A DNA stretch of 64,000 bases from Pseudobutyrivibrio ruminis DSM 9787 (lineage in GTDB: Bacteria; Bacillota; Clostridia; Lachnospirales; Lachnospiraceae). The notes under the pieces are model-generated. The model saw nothing but the letters and a program-made list of their open reading frames with translations, ran no database searches and was not told the DNA's origin. The stretch spans positions 62,001 through 126,000 of the forward strand of contig NZ_OBMR01000007.1 of the NCBI RefSeq assembly GCF_900218035.1, in the 5' to 3' direction. The translations under genes were made by a program, and so were the position numbers. Of the stretch, positions 28,418 through 36,938 are shown piece by piece; the first letter of the stretch is position 1, and the number at the start of each line of letters is the position of its first letter.

Positions 28418-29434
28418 TTAGAATCCGTCAACGACCCATGCTTTTGGCATGAAGTATTCATTAAACTTTGTAATGCAATACTGATCGGTCATTCCGGAGA
28501 TATAATCGCAAATAATTCTTTCCTGGCTTTCACCCTCATCCTCCATGGCGCGATAGCGAGTAGGCAATTCTTCGAAATGCTCTGTGTAATACTCATACAA
28601 CTCACGAATCATTCGCTTTGCCTTAACTTCTTCTGTCTTTGCCACAGAATCCTTGTAAACATTTGCAAACATGAATTTACGAAGCTCTGCCATAGCCTGC
28701 TCGATTTCAGGAGACATCTTTATAACAGGACTGTCAGTGCTTTCGATAATAACGTCGTGAATAAGAGTATCCAATCTGACTGCTGAAGTCATACCAAGAG
28801 TCTTGCGAATCTCCATTGGAATACTTTCTTCTGTGAGGATATGTGCACGAATGGCATCATCTATATCGCTGTTTACATATGCAATCTTGTCTGAAAGGCG
28901 AACGATTTGGCCTTCAGGTGTAGCTGGATGTCCGCTGGTCTGATGATTGCGGATTCCGTCTCTGACTTCCCAGGTAAGGTTAAGTCCCTGACCGCCTTTT
29001 TCAAGCTTTTCAACAATGCGCACGCTCTGCTCTGAGTGCACAAAACCAGTAGAACACATTTCATTTAGCTGAGCCTCGCCAGCATGTCCAAATGGTGTGT
29101 GTCCTAAATCATGCCCTAACGCAATAGCTTCAACCAAATCCTCATTGAGACGTAAAGCCTTTGCAATAGTTCTGGCATTCTGTGAAACTTCTAGAGTGTG
29201 AGATAATCTTGTTCTGTAGTGATCACCCTGAGGAGTAAGAAAGACCTGTGTCTTATTCTTCAAACGGCGAAATGCCTTGCTGTGAAGAATTCGGTCTCTA
29301 TCCCTCTGAAACAGAGGTCTGATATCACACTGTGGCTCGTCTTTTTCTCGGCCACGTGAATTTTCATTGAGTGTGGCATAAGGGCTAAGAGTTTCCCTCT
29401 CCATCTGCTCAATCATCTCTCGAATTGTGCCCAT
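28418..29434 (-). CDS. dgt: deoxyguanosinetriphosphate triphosphohydrolase-like protein
   Basis: 338 aa from the ATG at 29434, which follows AAAGGGGGAC; an in-frame ATG 21 bases earlier would place the ribosome site inside the gene. HD-domain metal ligands are seen in LSHTLEVSQNARTIA and LGHDLGHTPFGHAGE. Members hydrolyse dNTPs to deoxynucleosides and triphosphate. It heads dgt-dnaG-rpoD, a common Firmicute arrangement. The type 2 (dGTPase-like) subgroup fits the length. Confidence 0.92.
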   Translation of the reverse strand: MGTIREMIEQMERETLSPYATLNENSRGREKDEPQCDIRPLFQRDRDRILHSKAFRRLKNKTQVFLTPQGDHYRTRLSHTLEVSQNARTIAKALRLNEDLVEAIALGHDLGHTPFGHAGEAQLNEMCSTGFVHSEQSVRIVEKLEKGGQGLNLTWEVRDGIRNHQTSGHPATPEGQIVRLSDKIAYVNSDIDDAIRAHILTEESIPMEIRKTLGMTSAVRLDTLIHDVIIESTDSPVIKMSPEIEQAMAELRKFMFANVYKDSVAKTEEVKAKRMIRELYEYYTEHFEELPTRYRAMEDEGESQERIICDYISGMTDQYCITKFNEYFMPKAWVVDGF

Positions 29435-29487
29435 TTTGTCCCCCTTTTTATGCATAAAACGACACCTCTAAAATACATATTACACGC

Positions 29488-29509
29488 AAAAAAAGGATAT
29501 CCTTTTTTT
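29488..29509. terminator. short palindrome, possible terminator
   Basis: A perfect 22-bp palindrome, A7-GGATATCC-T7, lies 17 bases beyond the VOC gene stop. It could end the flavoprotein-VOC transcript on the minus strand, though the stem is AT-rich and nearly loopless. Confidence 0.45.
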
Positions 29510-29526
29510 ATTTTTACAAAATGGGA

Positions 29527-29910
29527 TTATATCGTTATTTCTATCTGATTTCCTTCTATAGCAATAATGCAGCTTTCATAATAGCCATCTCCAGTTGTTC
29601 TTGGTCCGCTTACAACCTCATATCCATCAGCACTAAGGCTATGTGTCAGTTCATCAACTCGTTCTTTACTTCCCACAGAGAAGGCTATATGGATAAGTCC
29701 TGTACGATTCAGAGCTTTCTCGTCATCGACCATATCCGGTTTGTTCATTATTTCCAATCTTGCCCCATCATCGAAAGAAATAAAGTAAGAACGGAAATCC
29801 GTTTTTACATTGTGATAGCCATCATTAGATTTTCCATCAAGATATTTAACAAAGAAATCTCTGGCCTTCTCCATATCATTAACATATATTGCTACATGTT
29901 CAATTTTCAT
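29527..29910 (-). CDS. VOC (glyoxalase/bleomycin-resistance) superfamily protein
   Basis: 127 aa from the ATG at 29910, preceded by GGAAGGGG. It has the paired beta-alpha-beta-beta-beta pattern of the VOC fold: [20 protein letters not shown] at the start, [10 protein letters not shown] in the middle and IEGNQIEIT at the end. Metal-ligand positions His5, Glu (LEIMNK), His and Glu are retained as in lyase-type members. The substrate is unknown. Its start is four bases after the flavoprotein stop, so the two act in one operon. Confidence 0.85.
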   Translation of the reverse strand: MKIEHVAIYVNDMEKARDFFVKYLDGKSNDGYHNVKTDFRSYFISFDDGARLEIMNKPDMVDDEKALNRTGLIHIAFSVGSKERVDELTHSLSADGYEVVSGPRTTGDGYYESCIIAIEGNQIEITI

Positions 29911-29914
29911 ACAT

Positions 29915-30607
29915 TTACCCCTTCCAAGGACGATTGCCTTCTGTCCAACCCTTTTGTTTCCAATAATCCATATCCTTAGGATTGTATCCATTCTTTTGAA
30001 TCATTCGGCACAACATAAACCAGCCTTTTAATTTTATTCCTGGTTTCACTTTGCCATGATTGCTTTTTATATCTTCTGCAAGCCTATCCATATCCTTATG
30101 AATCTTGGCCAATTTCTTTTCAGAAATCTCAGCCCAACTTGTAGCAGCTACAGCCATCCCATATTTATATATCTTTGGAATTCCCCAATTGAAAAGACTG
30201 TCTGCCATATCCTTGTTGGTAGACTTCATCCCTGCTCCTGCTGCAGTACTTATGCAAATACCTTGCTTTTTAAACATCTTTTCCTCTGGTCTATGTACCA
30301 TCCAGCGATAACCAAGGTGATCCAAGAAAGCTTTCATAGCCCCGGTTGTATGCATAACGTACACAGGACTTGTGAGAATGACAACATCAGCCTCATCAAG
30401 AGCCTCCACGATAGGCTTTAGCTTTTCATAATGCAAACAGTTCTCTTCGCCTTTCACAAAGCAATTTGTACATCCTAGGCAAAATTCCCCAAAATCTCTA
30501 GGCAGAAAAAACTCCTTTGTTTCACCGCCAATTTTGTCTGCCAACTCTTTGCCAATATGGTACGTCGAACCAAGATGATTCTGACCATTAATTATTAAAA
30601 TTTTCAT
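29915..30607 (-). CDS. NADPH-dependent FMN reductase / iron-sulfur flavoprotein-like
   Basis: 230 aa. The flavodoxin-like FMN-binding start is [19 protein letters not shown], with [23 protein letters not shown] as the second phosphate/ring contact. A cysteine cluster, [15 protein letters not shown] near residues 43-57, resembles that of iron-sulfur flavoproteins, suggesting an FeS centre or redox thiols. The C-terminus is basic and Trp-rich. The role is redox, with unknown partner. The ribosome site GGGAGG is strong, and the VOC gene follows after four bases. Confidence 0.82.
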   Translation of the reverse strand: MKILIINGQNHLGSTYHIGKELADKIGGETKEFFLPRDFGEFCLGCTNCFVKGEENCLHYEKLKPIVEALDEADVVILTSPVYVMHTTGAMKAFLDHLGYRWMVHRPEEKMFKKQGICISTAAGAGMKSTNKDMADSLFNWGIPKIYKYGMAVAATSWAEISEKKLAKIHKDMDRLAEDIKSNHGKVKPGIKLKGWFMLCRMIQKNGYNPKDMDYWKQKGWTEGNRPWKG

Positions 30608-30724
30608 ATCTCATACCTCCCAATCCTCTTTCTTGACTCGTCTTAATAATAAACGCTTTGTCTTAATCATTTGTTGCACCTATGAGCTAGAATATATCGA
30701 TTTCTCCTCAGTAATTAGCCAAAC

Positions 30725-31078
30725 ATGCATCCCCAATAATATAACATCAGCATAAGGATGCAGCCCGTTTTCTATAAAAACTTAAATATATATAGGTATG
30801 CAGCCCATAGGATAAATAACAATATTCGGGATGCATGGCACGAAATACTTTTTCATCCCAAATACCAAAATCTTACCTACGGGATGCATTACTTTGAGAT
30901 TGACTCAAAACCTATACATCCCAAAATCTCAAAAATCACCTATTGGATGCATCTCCGTATAATCTTCTCTAAAGCTATGCATCCCAAAATCAAAAAAAAT
31001 AAGCTTGAGTTGCATAGGTTCAATATAGCCTTCATTAGCATTCGTCCTATATCTTTAAAATTCCTATCTAGGATGCAT
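30725..31078. repeat. degenerate 63-bp tandem repeat array with ATGCATCC/GGATGCAT inverted motifs
   Basis: The motif CATCCC begins at 30854, 30917 and 30980 (CGTCCT at 31043), exactly 63 bp apart. GGATGCAT-type motifs end at 30889, 30952, 31015 and 31078, also exactly 63 bp apart. More degenerate units precede at 30725-30763 and 30797-30836. Each unit is an inverted repeat (ATGCATCC, about 20 AT-rich bases, GGATGCAT). A plus-strand frame stays open over the array and would encode 21-residue repeats with HPK and MH, but it has no proper ribosome site. The rest of this gap (30608-30724) holds only the flavoprotein leader. Confidence 0.75.
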
Positions 31079-31191
31079 TTTTAGGAGTTCGAATGTTATT
31101 TGGAGTTTTCCAGAGTTCAACAGAATATAGGTTACTACAAAGCATACTATATTATCCCCAATATTCCAAATATGACTTGTATTTTTCAAGT

Positions 31192-31230
31192 CAAAAAATA
31201 GCAGCAGGACACATTAAGTGTCACTGCTGC
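31192..31230 (-). terminator. terminator after the 440-aa protein gene
   Basis: Stem GCAGCAG-GACAC with GTGTC-CTGCTGC (one bulge) around a 5-base loop, then TATTTTTT on the minus strand, 14 bases after the stop codon. Confidence 0.85.
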
Positions 31231-31243
31231 AATCACCTGCAAT

Positions 31244-32566
31244 TTATAACAGCTCTGCCTCTTTTTCTAATTCTGCTTTAGCTCGCTCTTCCTTAGCCGC
31301 CTCGGTTTCCTCTTTGACGCGTTCTACCATATCATCAATATCAGCATCAACTCTCGCCAAGAGTTTTTCCCATTCTTCATCAGTCATTTTGCGCCAGTCG
31401 CCATCTTCATCATCCTTCTCATGGATTTTCTTATAGCTCTCCATGAGCATTTCCAAAATATCTTTTGAACCAAGGATTTCCCCTGTTGATTCACGCTTAT
31501 AATAGATATCCGATTCCGAAATTGCTTCAACCCAATTGAATTTTTTCGTAGCTGCCTGCTCAACAGAATCAAACTCAAACACTCCGCTTGGGTCCATATA
31601 TCTATTCACTGTGTTCCAGCTTGGGAAATTACTCTTTGCTATGCCTTTTCCAATAGAATCTGCGTACTGGCAATATGCAAACATTTCAATAGCCGTTGCA
31701 TTTCTTGGATCTACTTCTGAGATATTAACATCAAAAGTCTCGCCTCCACTTGCTTCCGACATCTTTACTCTAACAATAACATCATCTGAATCTGGATTAA
31801 TTATTTGAGTTGCAGTCATGCCAAAAGCAGACCCTGGTGACAATACAAAGCCAAATCCTAAATCCTTTGTCTGAAGCTCAGCTGGTTCGTCCTCAATAGT
31901 TTCAAGACTTACGTTGAACTTCTCCATGGTTACGCCCATAAGTGTTTCCATCAACTTATTTATATGCGGCATGAAGTTTTCTAAGGAAAGATTTCCCATT
32001 CCAGCTTTTTCATACTTTCCCATTTCACTAGAGAAAACAGTAAGATAATCCATACTCTCGAAAATATCATTTACCTCAAAATCTCCCACAAACTTCATTG
32101 TCTCATCAGCAAGATTCTCAGTTTCACAAATATATGAGCATAAGGCTGCAAATTCAGTAAAATCTGCATCTGTTGGGTCAACATTATAAGGATCTATCTC
32201 TTTTTCAAATGGTTTTCCATCCTTATCTGTACCGATGGCTGTGTACTTTCTATCATCACCATTAACATCTATTCTGATTTCAAACTGTTGCATCACGCCC
32301 TGGTAAGAAAATGCTGTAATGCCACCTTCACCTGTAGTTGTTCGCAACTCACTATTCATCACTGTTGCAGATACAATGCGAGTGTAGCTATTTCCCTTAT
32401 TTTTTCCTCCATCTGTTAGTTCCTGGGTATTCAATTGTTCATCTGACGTTGTTTTCAAAGCATTTTCGAAGCTTGTATCTTTATTTGCAAAATTAGAAAA
32501 ATAAAGATAACTACTTGAAATGCTACTCTGAAATAGATAATTGTTTTCTGCTAAATATTCTGCCAT
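31244..32566 (-). CDS. 440-aa protein of unknown function
   Basis: 440 aa with no signal peptide or membrane segment. A central motif, GGITAFSYQGVMQQFEIRIDVNGDDRKYTAIGTDKDGKPFEKEIDPYN, reads like a compact beta domain, though I cannot name the family. The C-terminal 60 residues are a charged helix rich in Glu, Lys and Ala (EEWEKLLARVDADIDDMVERV onwards), probably a coiled coil. The ribosome site AAAGGAG is good, and the leader contains two hairpins and a terminator. It resembles uncharacterised Lachnospiraceae proteins that I recall only vaguely, so no function is proposed. Confidence 0.7.
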   Translation of the reverse strand: MAEYLAENNYLFQSSISSSYLYFSNFANKDTSFENALKTTSDEQLNTQELTDGGKNKGNSYTRIVSATVMNSELRTTTGEGGITAFSYQGVMQQFEIRIDVNGDDRKYTAIGTDKDGKPFEKEIDPYNVDPTDADFTEFAALCSYICETENLADETMKFVGDFEVNDIFESMDYLTVFSSEMGKYEKAGMGNLSLENFMPHINKLMETLMGVTMEKFNVSLETIEDEPAELQTKDLGFGFVLSPGSAFGMTATQIINPDSDDVIVRVKMSEASGGETFDVNISEVDPRNATAIEMFAYCQYADSIGKGIAKSNFPSWNTVNRYMDPSGVFEFDSVEQAATKKFNWVEAISESDIYYKRESTGEILGSKDILEMLMESYKKIHEKDDEDGDWRKMTDEEWEKLLARVDADIDDMVERVKEETEAAKEERAKAELEKEAELL

Positions 32567-32582
32567 AAAACTCCTTTCTGCA

Positions 32583-32632
32583 GCTCATCTGTCAGTCAAA
32601 GCTGCTCCGCTCTCCAGAAAGGTCCGAGCGGG
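32583..32632 (-). other. paired hairpins in the leader of the 440-aa protein gene
   Basis: On the minus strand two stems lie in tandem before the ribosome site: CCGCT/AGCGG around 14 bases, then CAGCT/AGCTG around 13 bases. They follow the terminator at 32645-32690. This could be an expression-control leader; it matches no riboswitch that I know. Confidence 0.4.
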
Positions 32633-32644
32633 TTGTAGATAACT

Positions 32645-32690
32645 AAAAAAAAGCGCCTATCTCAACTTCATTCCGTTGAAACAAGCGCTT
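32645..32690 (-). terminator. terminator or attenuator upstream of the 440-aa protein gene
   Basis: The minus strand has AAGCGC and GGCGCTT arms with an inner TTCAAC/GTTGA stem, then eight U. It may end transcription from the zinc-ribbon gene 144 bases upstream, or attenuate the 440-aa gene. Confidence 0.7.
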
Positions 32691-32833
32691 CCCTAGCCTA
32701 GTAAAAATTCTTACACTTAGATATCGAGACTAATATCTTAATTATTAATGGACATATTTAACAAATATGTAGGATATTTATTCAATATAATGCTATAAAT
32801 GTCTTGATTTCTAAGTTGTCTTTATTATTAATT

Positions 32834-33088
32834 CTAATACTCCTTATCAAATATCTTGTAAAATAAACGATCAAAATTTCCGTATTCTTTTTTCTGAAAA
32901 CTTGCAAACGCAGTCATACACTCATCACAATAGTAACCTTCCGCCTGTAAAGAAAGAGCTACTGGTTCCTCATTAATAATCGATTTATTTTTATAATTCT
33001 CAGGATACCAAAAAACTTTATTATCTCGTAGTGGATTTGCCTTGACAATTCCCGGTCTCATTTCTTTACCACAATTAGGACAATTCAT
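32834..33088 (-). CDS. small zinc-ribbon protein
   Basis: 84 aa. Two Cys pairs, CPNCG at residues 3-7 and CDEC near residue 54, form a zinc ribbon. The pattern MNCPNCGKEMRPGIV followed by a W-containing segment resembles the PF20097 group. Such proteins are of unknown function. The ribosome site is GGAGGAA. It stands alone among immunity-like genes. Confidence 0.7.
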   Translation of the reverse strand: MNCPNCGKEMRPGIVKANPLRDNKVFWYPENYKNKSIINEEPVALSLQAEGYYCDECMTAFASFQKKEYGNFDRLFYKIFDKEY

Positions 33089-33222
33089 AACAATTCTTCC
33101 TCCGCTCTTTTATTTTGGAATACTCAGTAAACAGATTTTTAATAACTAAAAATCATCTGAACATTTTACTTCTAACATTACCATCACCAATAAACTAGAT
33201 TTTTATAGAGGTTTGAAACAAT

Positions 33223-33711
33223 CTAATTATAAAGTACATACCCACGTGCATCACTAGAATAAACATATAAATAATCAAAATCATATGTAAAAATATAGAA
33301 GGCTTCTATAAATCCATCTATTTCACGCAGAACATTATTTACTTCTTCTATGTATCCCTCATAAAGCCAGCCATCTTCTAATAACAAGAAGCATTTTGCA
33401 TCACAGCGCAATGCTAAGCTTCTTCTCATTGTATCGAGCATATCGTACCACCCAATATCTTCTGATATAAAATCTGCCTTACTAAGGCTATGTCTTATAT
33501 TATTCCATGCACCTTGAACTTTCACAGTAGAAGTAGAATTATAATTTACGAATGCATAATAGAAACGATTGATTATTGCTTGATACTCCGTTTTTGAATA
33601 TTCTGCAAATCTAGCTCTATCTATGTGGTTTTCCTTTATTATTTCTTCAATTTCGACTCTACTCCAGGTTCGAGTCGGTCTTTTCTTAAGATTTTTTCTC
33701 CAGTCTTCCAT
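33223..33711 (-). CDS. protein of unknown function, immunity-like context
   Basis: 162 aa from the ATG at 33711 (GAGG six bases upstream); a TTG start four codons earlier is possible. It is soluble, with many aromatic residues, and ends in a Tyr/Asp-rich segment (YIFTYDFDYLYVYSSDARGYVLY). Nothing in it identifies a family. It begins just past the stop of the Imm-like gene at 33720 and so is in the same operon. The neighbourhood of DUF4304 and Imm-like genes suggests, without proving, an immunity role. Confidence 0.6.
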   Translation of the reverse strand: MEDWRKNLKKRPTRTWSRVEIEEIIKENHIDRARFAEYSKTEYQAIINRFYYAFVNYNSTSTVKVQGAWNNIRHSLSKADFISEDIGWYDMLDTMRRSLALRCDAKCFLLLEDGWLYEGYIEEVNNVLREIDGFIEAFYIFTYDFDYLYVYSSDARGYVLYN

Positions 33712-33719
33712 ATGCATCC

Positions 33720-34115
33720 TCAAAAAGCGGAATTTGTAAACTCCTCCAGATCCTTGCTGAATAAGTCGAAATCAAATTGTCCTTTTCCTTTTATCTTTTT
33801 TACAGATTTAAGAATCATATCTATATACATTAATTGTCTTTCAATAACATCAGCTTTTAGGTATTGCTCCAAATTCATTCTGATAAAAATAGTGGCAATG
33901 CTATTCGCTGAAATATAGGAAACTTGTTCTTTATATTCTCCATTTTTATATGACTCTTCTGGAGCTAGAATTGGAATGATTCCAATTGTTTTCAAAAGAT
34001 TACTGTATTCTTTTGGCTTAAAGTATTGATATACATCTTGACAAAAACTATAGATGTCATCATCAATCCCATACTGATCTTTATAGTAAACTGGTGAATT
34101 AATATTTAAATCCAA
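33720..34115 (-). CDS. putative polymorphic-toxin immunity protein (Imm44-like)
   Basis: 131 aa. The start MDLNINSPVYYKDQYGIDDD, then DVYQYF, IGIIPILAPEE and a basic C-terminal helix resemble immunity proteins that I recall as Imm44; this family call is tentative. These bind and neutralise a cognate toxin domain. No toxin or secretion gene is in view, so it would be an orphan immunity gene. It is 24 bases after the DUF4304 gene, and the next gene starts within its end. Confidence 0.5.
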   Translation of the reverse strand: MDLNINSPVYYKDQYGIDDDIYSFCQDVYQYFKPKEYSNLLKTIGIIPILAPEESYKNGEYKEQVSYISANSIATIFIRMNLEQYLKADVIERQLMYIDMILKSVKKIKGKGQFDFDLFSKDLEEFTNSAF

Positions 34116-34139
34116 AATGTCTCCTCTATAAACTGTGAT

Positions 34140-34760
34140 TTATCTAATTAATTTCTTTGGTAGCTTAAAAGTATCTATATTGGCTGCAACTAGTTCATTA
34201 TTCCAAGTATTATTTTCGATTATATTTAGCCAATATGTTTGACTATCAGACAATCGGCCACCATAATTCTCACGCTTTTTCTTTTCAGAAAGCAGCATTT
34301 CTTTAATAGCGTCTGCGTTGTCTTTTTCAGCGAACCAAGGTAATAAAAAACTATCTATAGCTTCGATGATATTATTGAAACTCTCTTCAGCAGCTAGTTC
34401 ATTAGAGTAATCCCACCATATATCTTTACCACAAATAAGATTTCCTAATCTTTCACTTATATCAAAAGAGAAAAACGAGTGCGGTACATATAAAGATGTC
34501 AGAGCATAATTTACGGTAAAAGTTTTGGAACCATATCGTTCCTTTTGTATGTCAATATATTCTAGAACCTCTAGTTGATTTCTTCGTAAAAAAGAATTAG
34601 ATTTAAACTTAACAAATCCTTTTTGTTTTAAGAACTCTGCAAAAGCCTTTATTTGAACTTTGAATGCGGTATCTGCAATATCTTTATCAATTAGGGCGAG
34701 TTCTTCATCTGAACGGATAGCGCTAGCCACGTTTCCTTTTAAGGTAAATTCTTTTGTCAT
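34140..34760 (-). CDS. DUF4304-like protein
   Basis: 206 aa. The pattern FLKQKGFVKFKSNSFLRRN, then IDIQKERYGSKTFTVNYAL, SERLGNLICGKDIWWDY matches DUF4304, a family common in toxin-immunity loci and in defence against contact toxins. It is cytoplasmic, with no Cys motif. It lies 22 bases downstream of the GNAT gene and upstream of the Imm-like gene. Function beyond family resemblance is unknown. Confidence 0.65.
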   Translation of the reverse strand: MTKEFTLKGNVASAIRSDEELALIDKDIADTAFKVQIKAFAEFLKQKGFVKFKSNSFLRRNQLEVLEYIDIQKERYGSKTFTVNYALTSLYVPHSFFSFDISERLGNLICGKDIWWDYSNELAAEESFNNIIEAIDSFLLPWFAEKDNADAIKEMLLSEKKKRENYGGRLSDSQTYWLNIIENNTWNNELVAANIDTFKLPKKLIR

Positions 34761-34782
34761 AACAATCCATACAAACTCCGAT

Positions 34783-35307
34783 TTATAGTTTTCTTCCCAT
34801 TTCTATTCTCATATCATGATTTTCCGGATCATGGTTAGAATAAGCATATCGATCAAATCCGATTATCTCAAATCCATGTTTCTTATAAAATGTAATCGCT
34901 TTAGAATTGTAGCTTTGAGTCTCCAACACTACCATTCTAGCTCTACTTTTTATTGCCTCATCAATAATTACATCTAAAAGCTTACCGCCAATACCTTTTT
35001 CCCTCGCATCTAAGTCGAAAACGCAGATGTTAGTAATGCGATATCGATTATTCCATTTTTCTAAAAAGCCCTCAACAAAACCAATGAGTTTGCCATTTGA
35101 ATCAAAAGCTCCATATGCCACTGGATTATCCAGCCATTCCGATAACATATCATCTTCTAACTCTTTAACAAGAGGTTCTTTTACCTTTATCCATTTAATG
35201 TCAAAGCTGTCGCCTTCAGGCTCTATAGTCAAATACTCATTAGATAGTATCTTGGCTTTGTACTTCTTGCCCTTACAATCATTGTATTCTAGTTGCTTTA
35301 TTATCAT
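34783..35307 (-). CDS. GNAT-family N-acetyltransferase
   Basis: 174 aa. The acetyl-CoA-binding motif A is ICVFDLDAREKGIGGKLLDVIIDEA, followed by VVLETQSYNSKAITFYKKHGF (motif B). The last part (FDRYAYSNHDPE) and ETQ motif recall streptothricin acetyltransferases, but the substrate cannot be fixed. It heads the immunity-like set and is followed by the DUF4304 gene after 22 bases. Confidence 0.87.
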   Translation of the reverse strand: MIIKQLEYNDCKGKKYKAKILSNEYLTIEPEGDSFDIKWIKVKEPLVKELEDDMLSEWLDNPVAYGAFDSNGKLIGFVEGFLEKWNNRYRITNICVFDLDAREKGIGGKLLDVIIDEAIKSRARMVVLETQSYNSKAITFYKKHGFEIIGFDRYAYSNHDPENHDMRIEMGRKL

Positions 35308-35365
35308 CGATTCACCCCTAAATTTGAAGTTGTGCGATTAACTTCAGATAGAACTGACTATCGCA

Positions 35366-36070
35366 TCATCCCAACAAACTTGAATTATCAACATGTTTTC
35401 TTATTATTTCTGTAATCTCCTTGGATAGCATAATTGTCTCTTCCTCAACGTCCTCTTTTACCGGAATAAAGTAATTACTATCTGGAATAACAAAATCAAA
35501 TGCCTCCAAGAAATCTTCAGATGGAAGCTTGCCAGTAATTGTCTTTGTAAGGACAATTGAAACAAGGTAGTCGCCAACAGCTGAAGCATGTTCTCCGTCT
35601 CTAAAGTACAGATCTGATTCAAGGCATGCAAGGTCCTTCATAGTTTCACTCCACACTTCTCCGATTGGAGCAAGCAACACGTCCTGACTTTTTGCAAGAT
35701 TCTGATATCTGCGGTTCATTTCAACTTGATTCTCTGGTTTTTTCTTCTCTGCCCAAGTTTCGAAGATGACTGGTTTAGTGCGTGCAATTTTACACAATTC
35801 TATGATCTTACTGGCGTTTGTTATAGTATCCTGCTCATCTCCCATTGGATGAGCCTGTTCCTGAATTACGCAATAGTCGTAACCGCCATGCAGTATATTA
35901 AATCGCTCAGAGAAGTACTCTTCTTCCATATGCCATTTTAGGGATCTCCCAGAATACGCCAACATAGTGACCAGGCAAGGCTGACCAGTGGCACTCTCAA
36001 TCATCCGTCTTGTGAGCTCCGGCATGTCATTCATATATGTGTGGCTGTTTCCGATAAAAAGTACCTTCAT
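35366..36070 (-). CDS. SGNH/GDSL-type hydrolase
   Basis: 234 aa from the ATG at 36070, which follows GGAGGAGA; a start 13 codons earlier lacks this. The nucleophile block is FIGNSHTYMND, block V is DGEHAS with the catalytic Asp and His. It has no signal peptide, so a cytoplasmic esterase is likely. The substrate is unknown. It lies among orphan accessory genes and is not clearly linked to them functionally. Confidence 0.75.
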   Translation of the reverse strand: MKVLFIGNSHTYMNDMPELTRRMIESATGQPCLVTMLAYSGRSLKWHMEEEYFSERFNILHGGYDYCVIQEQAHPMGDEQDTITNASKIIELCKIARTKPVIFETWAEKKKPENQVEMNRRYQNLAKSQDVLLAPIGEVWSETMKDLACLESDLYFRDGEHASAVGDYLVSIVLTKTITGKLPSEDFLEAFDFVIPDSNYFIPVKEDVEEETIMLSKEITEIIRKHVDNSSLLG

Positions 36071-36125
36071 TGTCTCCTCCAGTAAATTATTCTGTAATAT
36101 TATTTGCATCTATAAATTTGAATTG

Positions 36126-36548
36126 TTAGACTCGATATATCATATCACCCGTATTCCATATTCTCATAATTCCAAATAATGGATTATTTTCTCCCTGCCA
36201 TATCCACCCCTGAAATACCGTATCATATCCACTATATCCTTCTGTAACAATTTCGAACTCAGCATTCGGATATTGTGCACTAAACTCTTCAATAGACAAT
36301 GATTTTCCAGAAAAAGATTTCTCTCCATCGTATCCATAAGGAGTGTTAAACACCATTATGTCACACTCATCTATAGCAACTCTTGTAAATTCAATTATTC
36401 CTTGATACCATTTTTCTTCATCTTCAGCATATTGATATATTCGATCTAACTTCAAAGACAAATTGTCTTTGCTTATTTCCATATTTAATATCCTGCAATC
36501 ATGCAAACTAAGTGCAACATTACTTTTTCTGTCTCTAACATACTCCAT
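36126..36548 (-). CDS. protein of unknown function, immunity-like context
   Basis: 140 aa from the ATG at 36548; GTGGGG lies seven bases upstream. It is acidic, with many Tyr and Trp residues and no signal. The C-terminus reads TVFQGWIWQGENNPLFGIMRIWN. Its leader contains a 28-bp sequence that also precedes the membrane protein gene at 36939. I do not recognise a family; small soluble acidic proteins in such clusters are often immunity proteins. Confidence 0.55.
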   Translation of the reverse strand: MEYVRDRKSNVALSLHDCRILNMEISKDNLSLKLDRIYQYAEDEEKWYQGIIEFTRVAIDECDIMVFNTPYGYDGEKSFSGKSLSIEEFSAQYPNAEFEIVTEGYSGYDTVFQGWIWQGENNPLFGIMRIWNTGDMIYRV

Positions 36549-36549
36549 G

Positions 36550-36577
36550 TTCGAACCCCACAAACTGCCGATTTGTT
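36550..36577 (-). repeat. 28-bp leader repeat, copy 1
   Basis: The minus strand reads AACAAATCGGCAGTTT then GTGGGGTTCGAA. It matches 24 of 28 bases at 37748-37775, the first 16 identical. Both copies lie directly before a start codon. Confidence 0.65.
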
Positions 36578-36630
36578 AATTTCACTGCCTTTAATTATAC
36601 AGAATCCTTAGTCTTCACGAAATGTCAAAT

Positions 36631-36815
36631 CTATATTAGTCCCGCAATTCTCTGTTTCAAACCCCAGGCCAAATCTTCCTTATCTTTATCACCCAACTGA
36701 TCAAAGAGACGATATAACGAAATATACCTATTAAATAGAATCTGTTCTCCAGACTGCTCTACGTATTCAACCGGAAGAAATCCTCCGGTTTTGAAAAAAT
36801 CGCCTTAATATTCAT
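36631..36815 (-). pseudogene. decayed gene fragment with a homopolymer frameshift
   Basis: On the minus strand a frame ends at TAG 36631-36633 and encodes about 50 residues (KTGGFLPVEYVEQSGEQILF... WGLKQRIAGLI). It has no start of its own. An ATG at 36813-36815 begins MNIKAIF in another frame; adding one T to the T6 run would join them into a 61-residue protein. A second remnant, EQFYSNKMREEVGLLFLKK, ends at 36819. Both look like the ends of lost immunity-type genes. The rest of the 36.6-36.9 kb gap shows nothing else. Confidence 0.5.
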
Positions 36816-36938
36816 GTCCTATTTTTTTAAAAATAAAAGCCCTACTTCCTCTCGCATTTTATTACTGTAAAACTGTTCAAATCAAAACCCGCTTAAAATA
36901 CGTAACGTAATTTATGGTTAGAGATAAAAGTGTATACC

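Noticed and set aside
30725-31078. CRISPR array
   Set aside because: The units are inverted, degenerate and adjoining, with no unique spacers of even length and no cas gene nearby.
30758-31084. 108-residue plus-strand frame with HPK/MH repeats as a gene
   Set aside because: No ribosome site at proper distance, and the 63-bp period by itself keeps the frame open. It is noted with the repeat but not called as a CDS.
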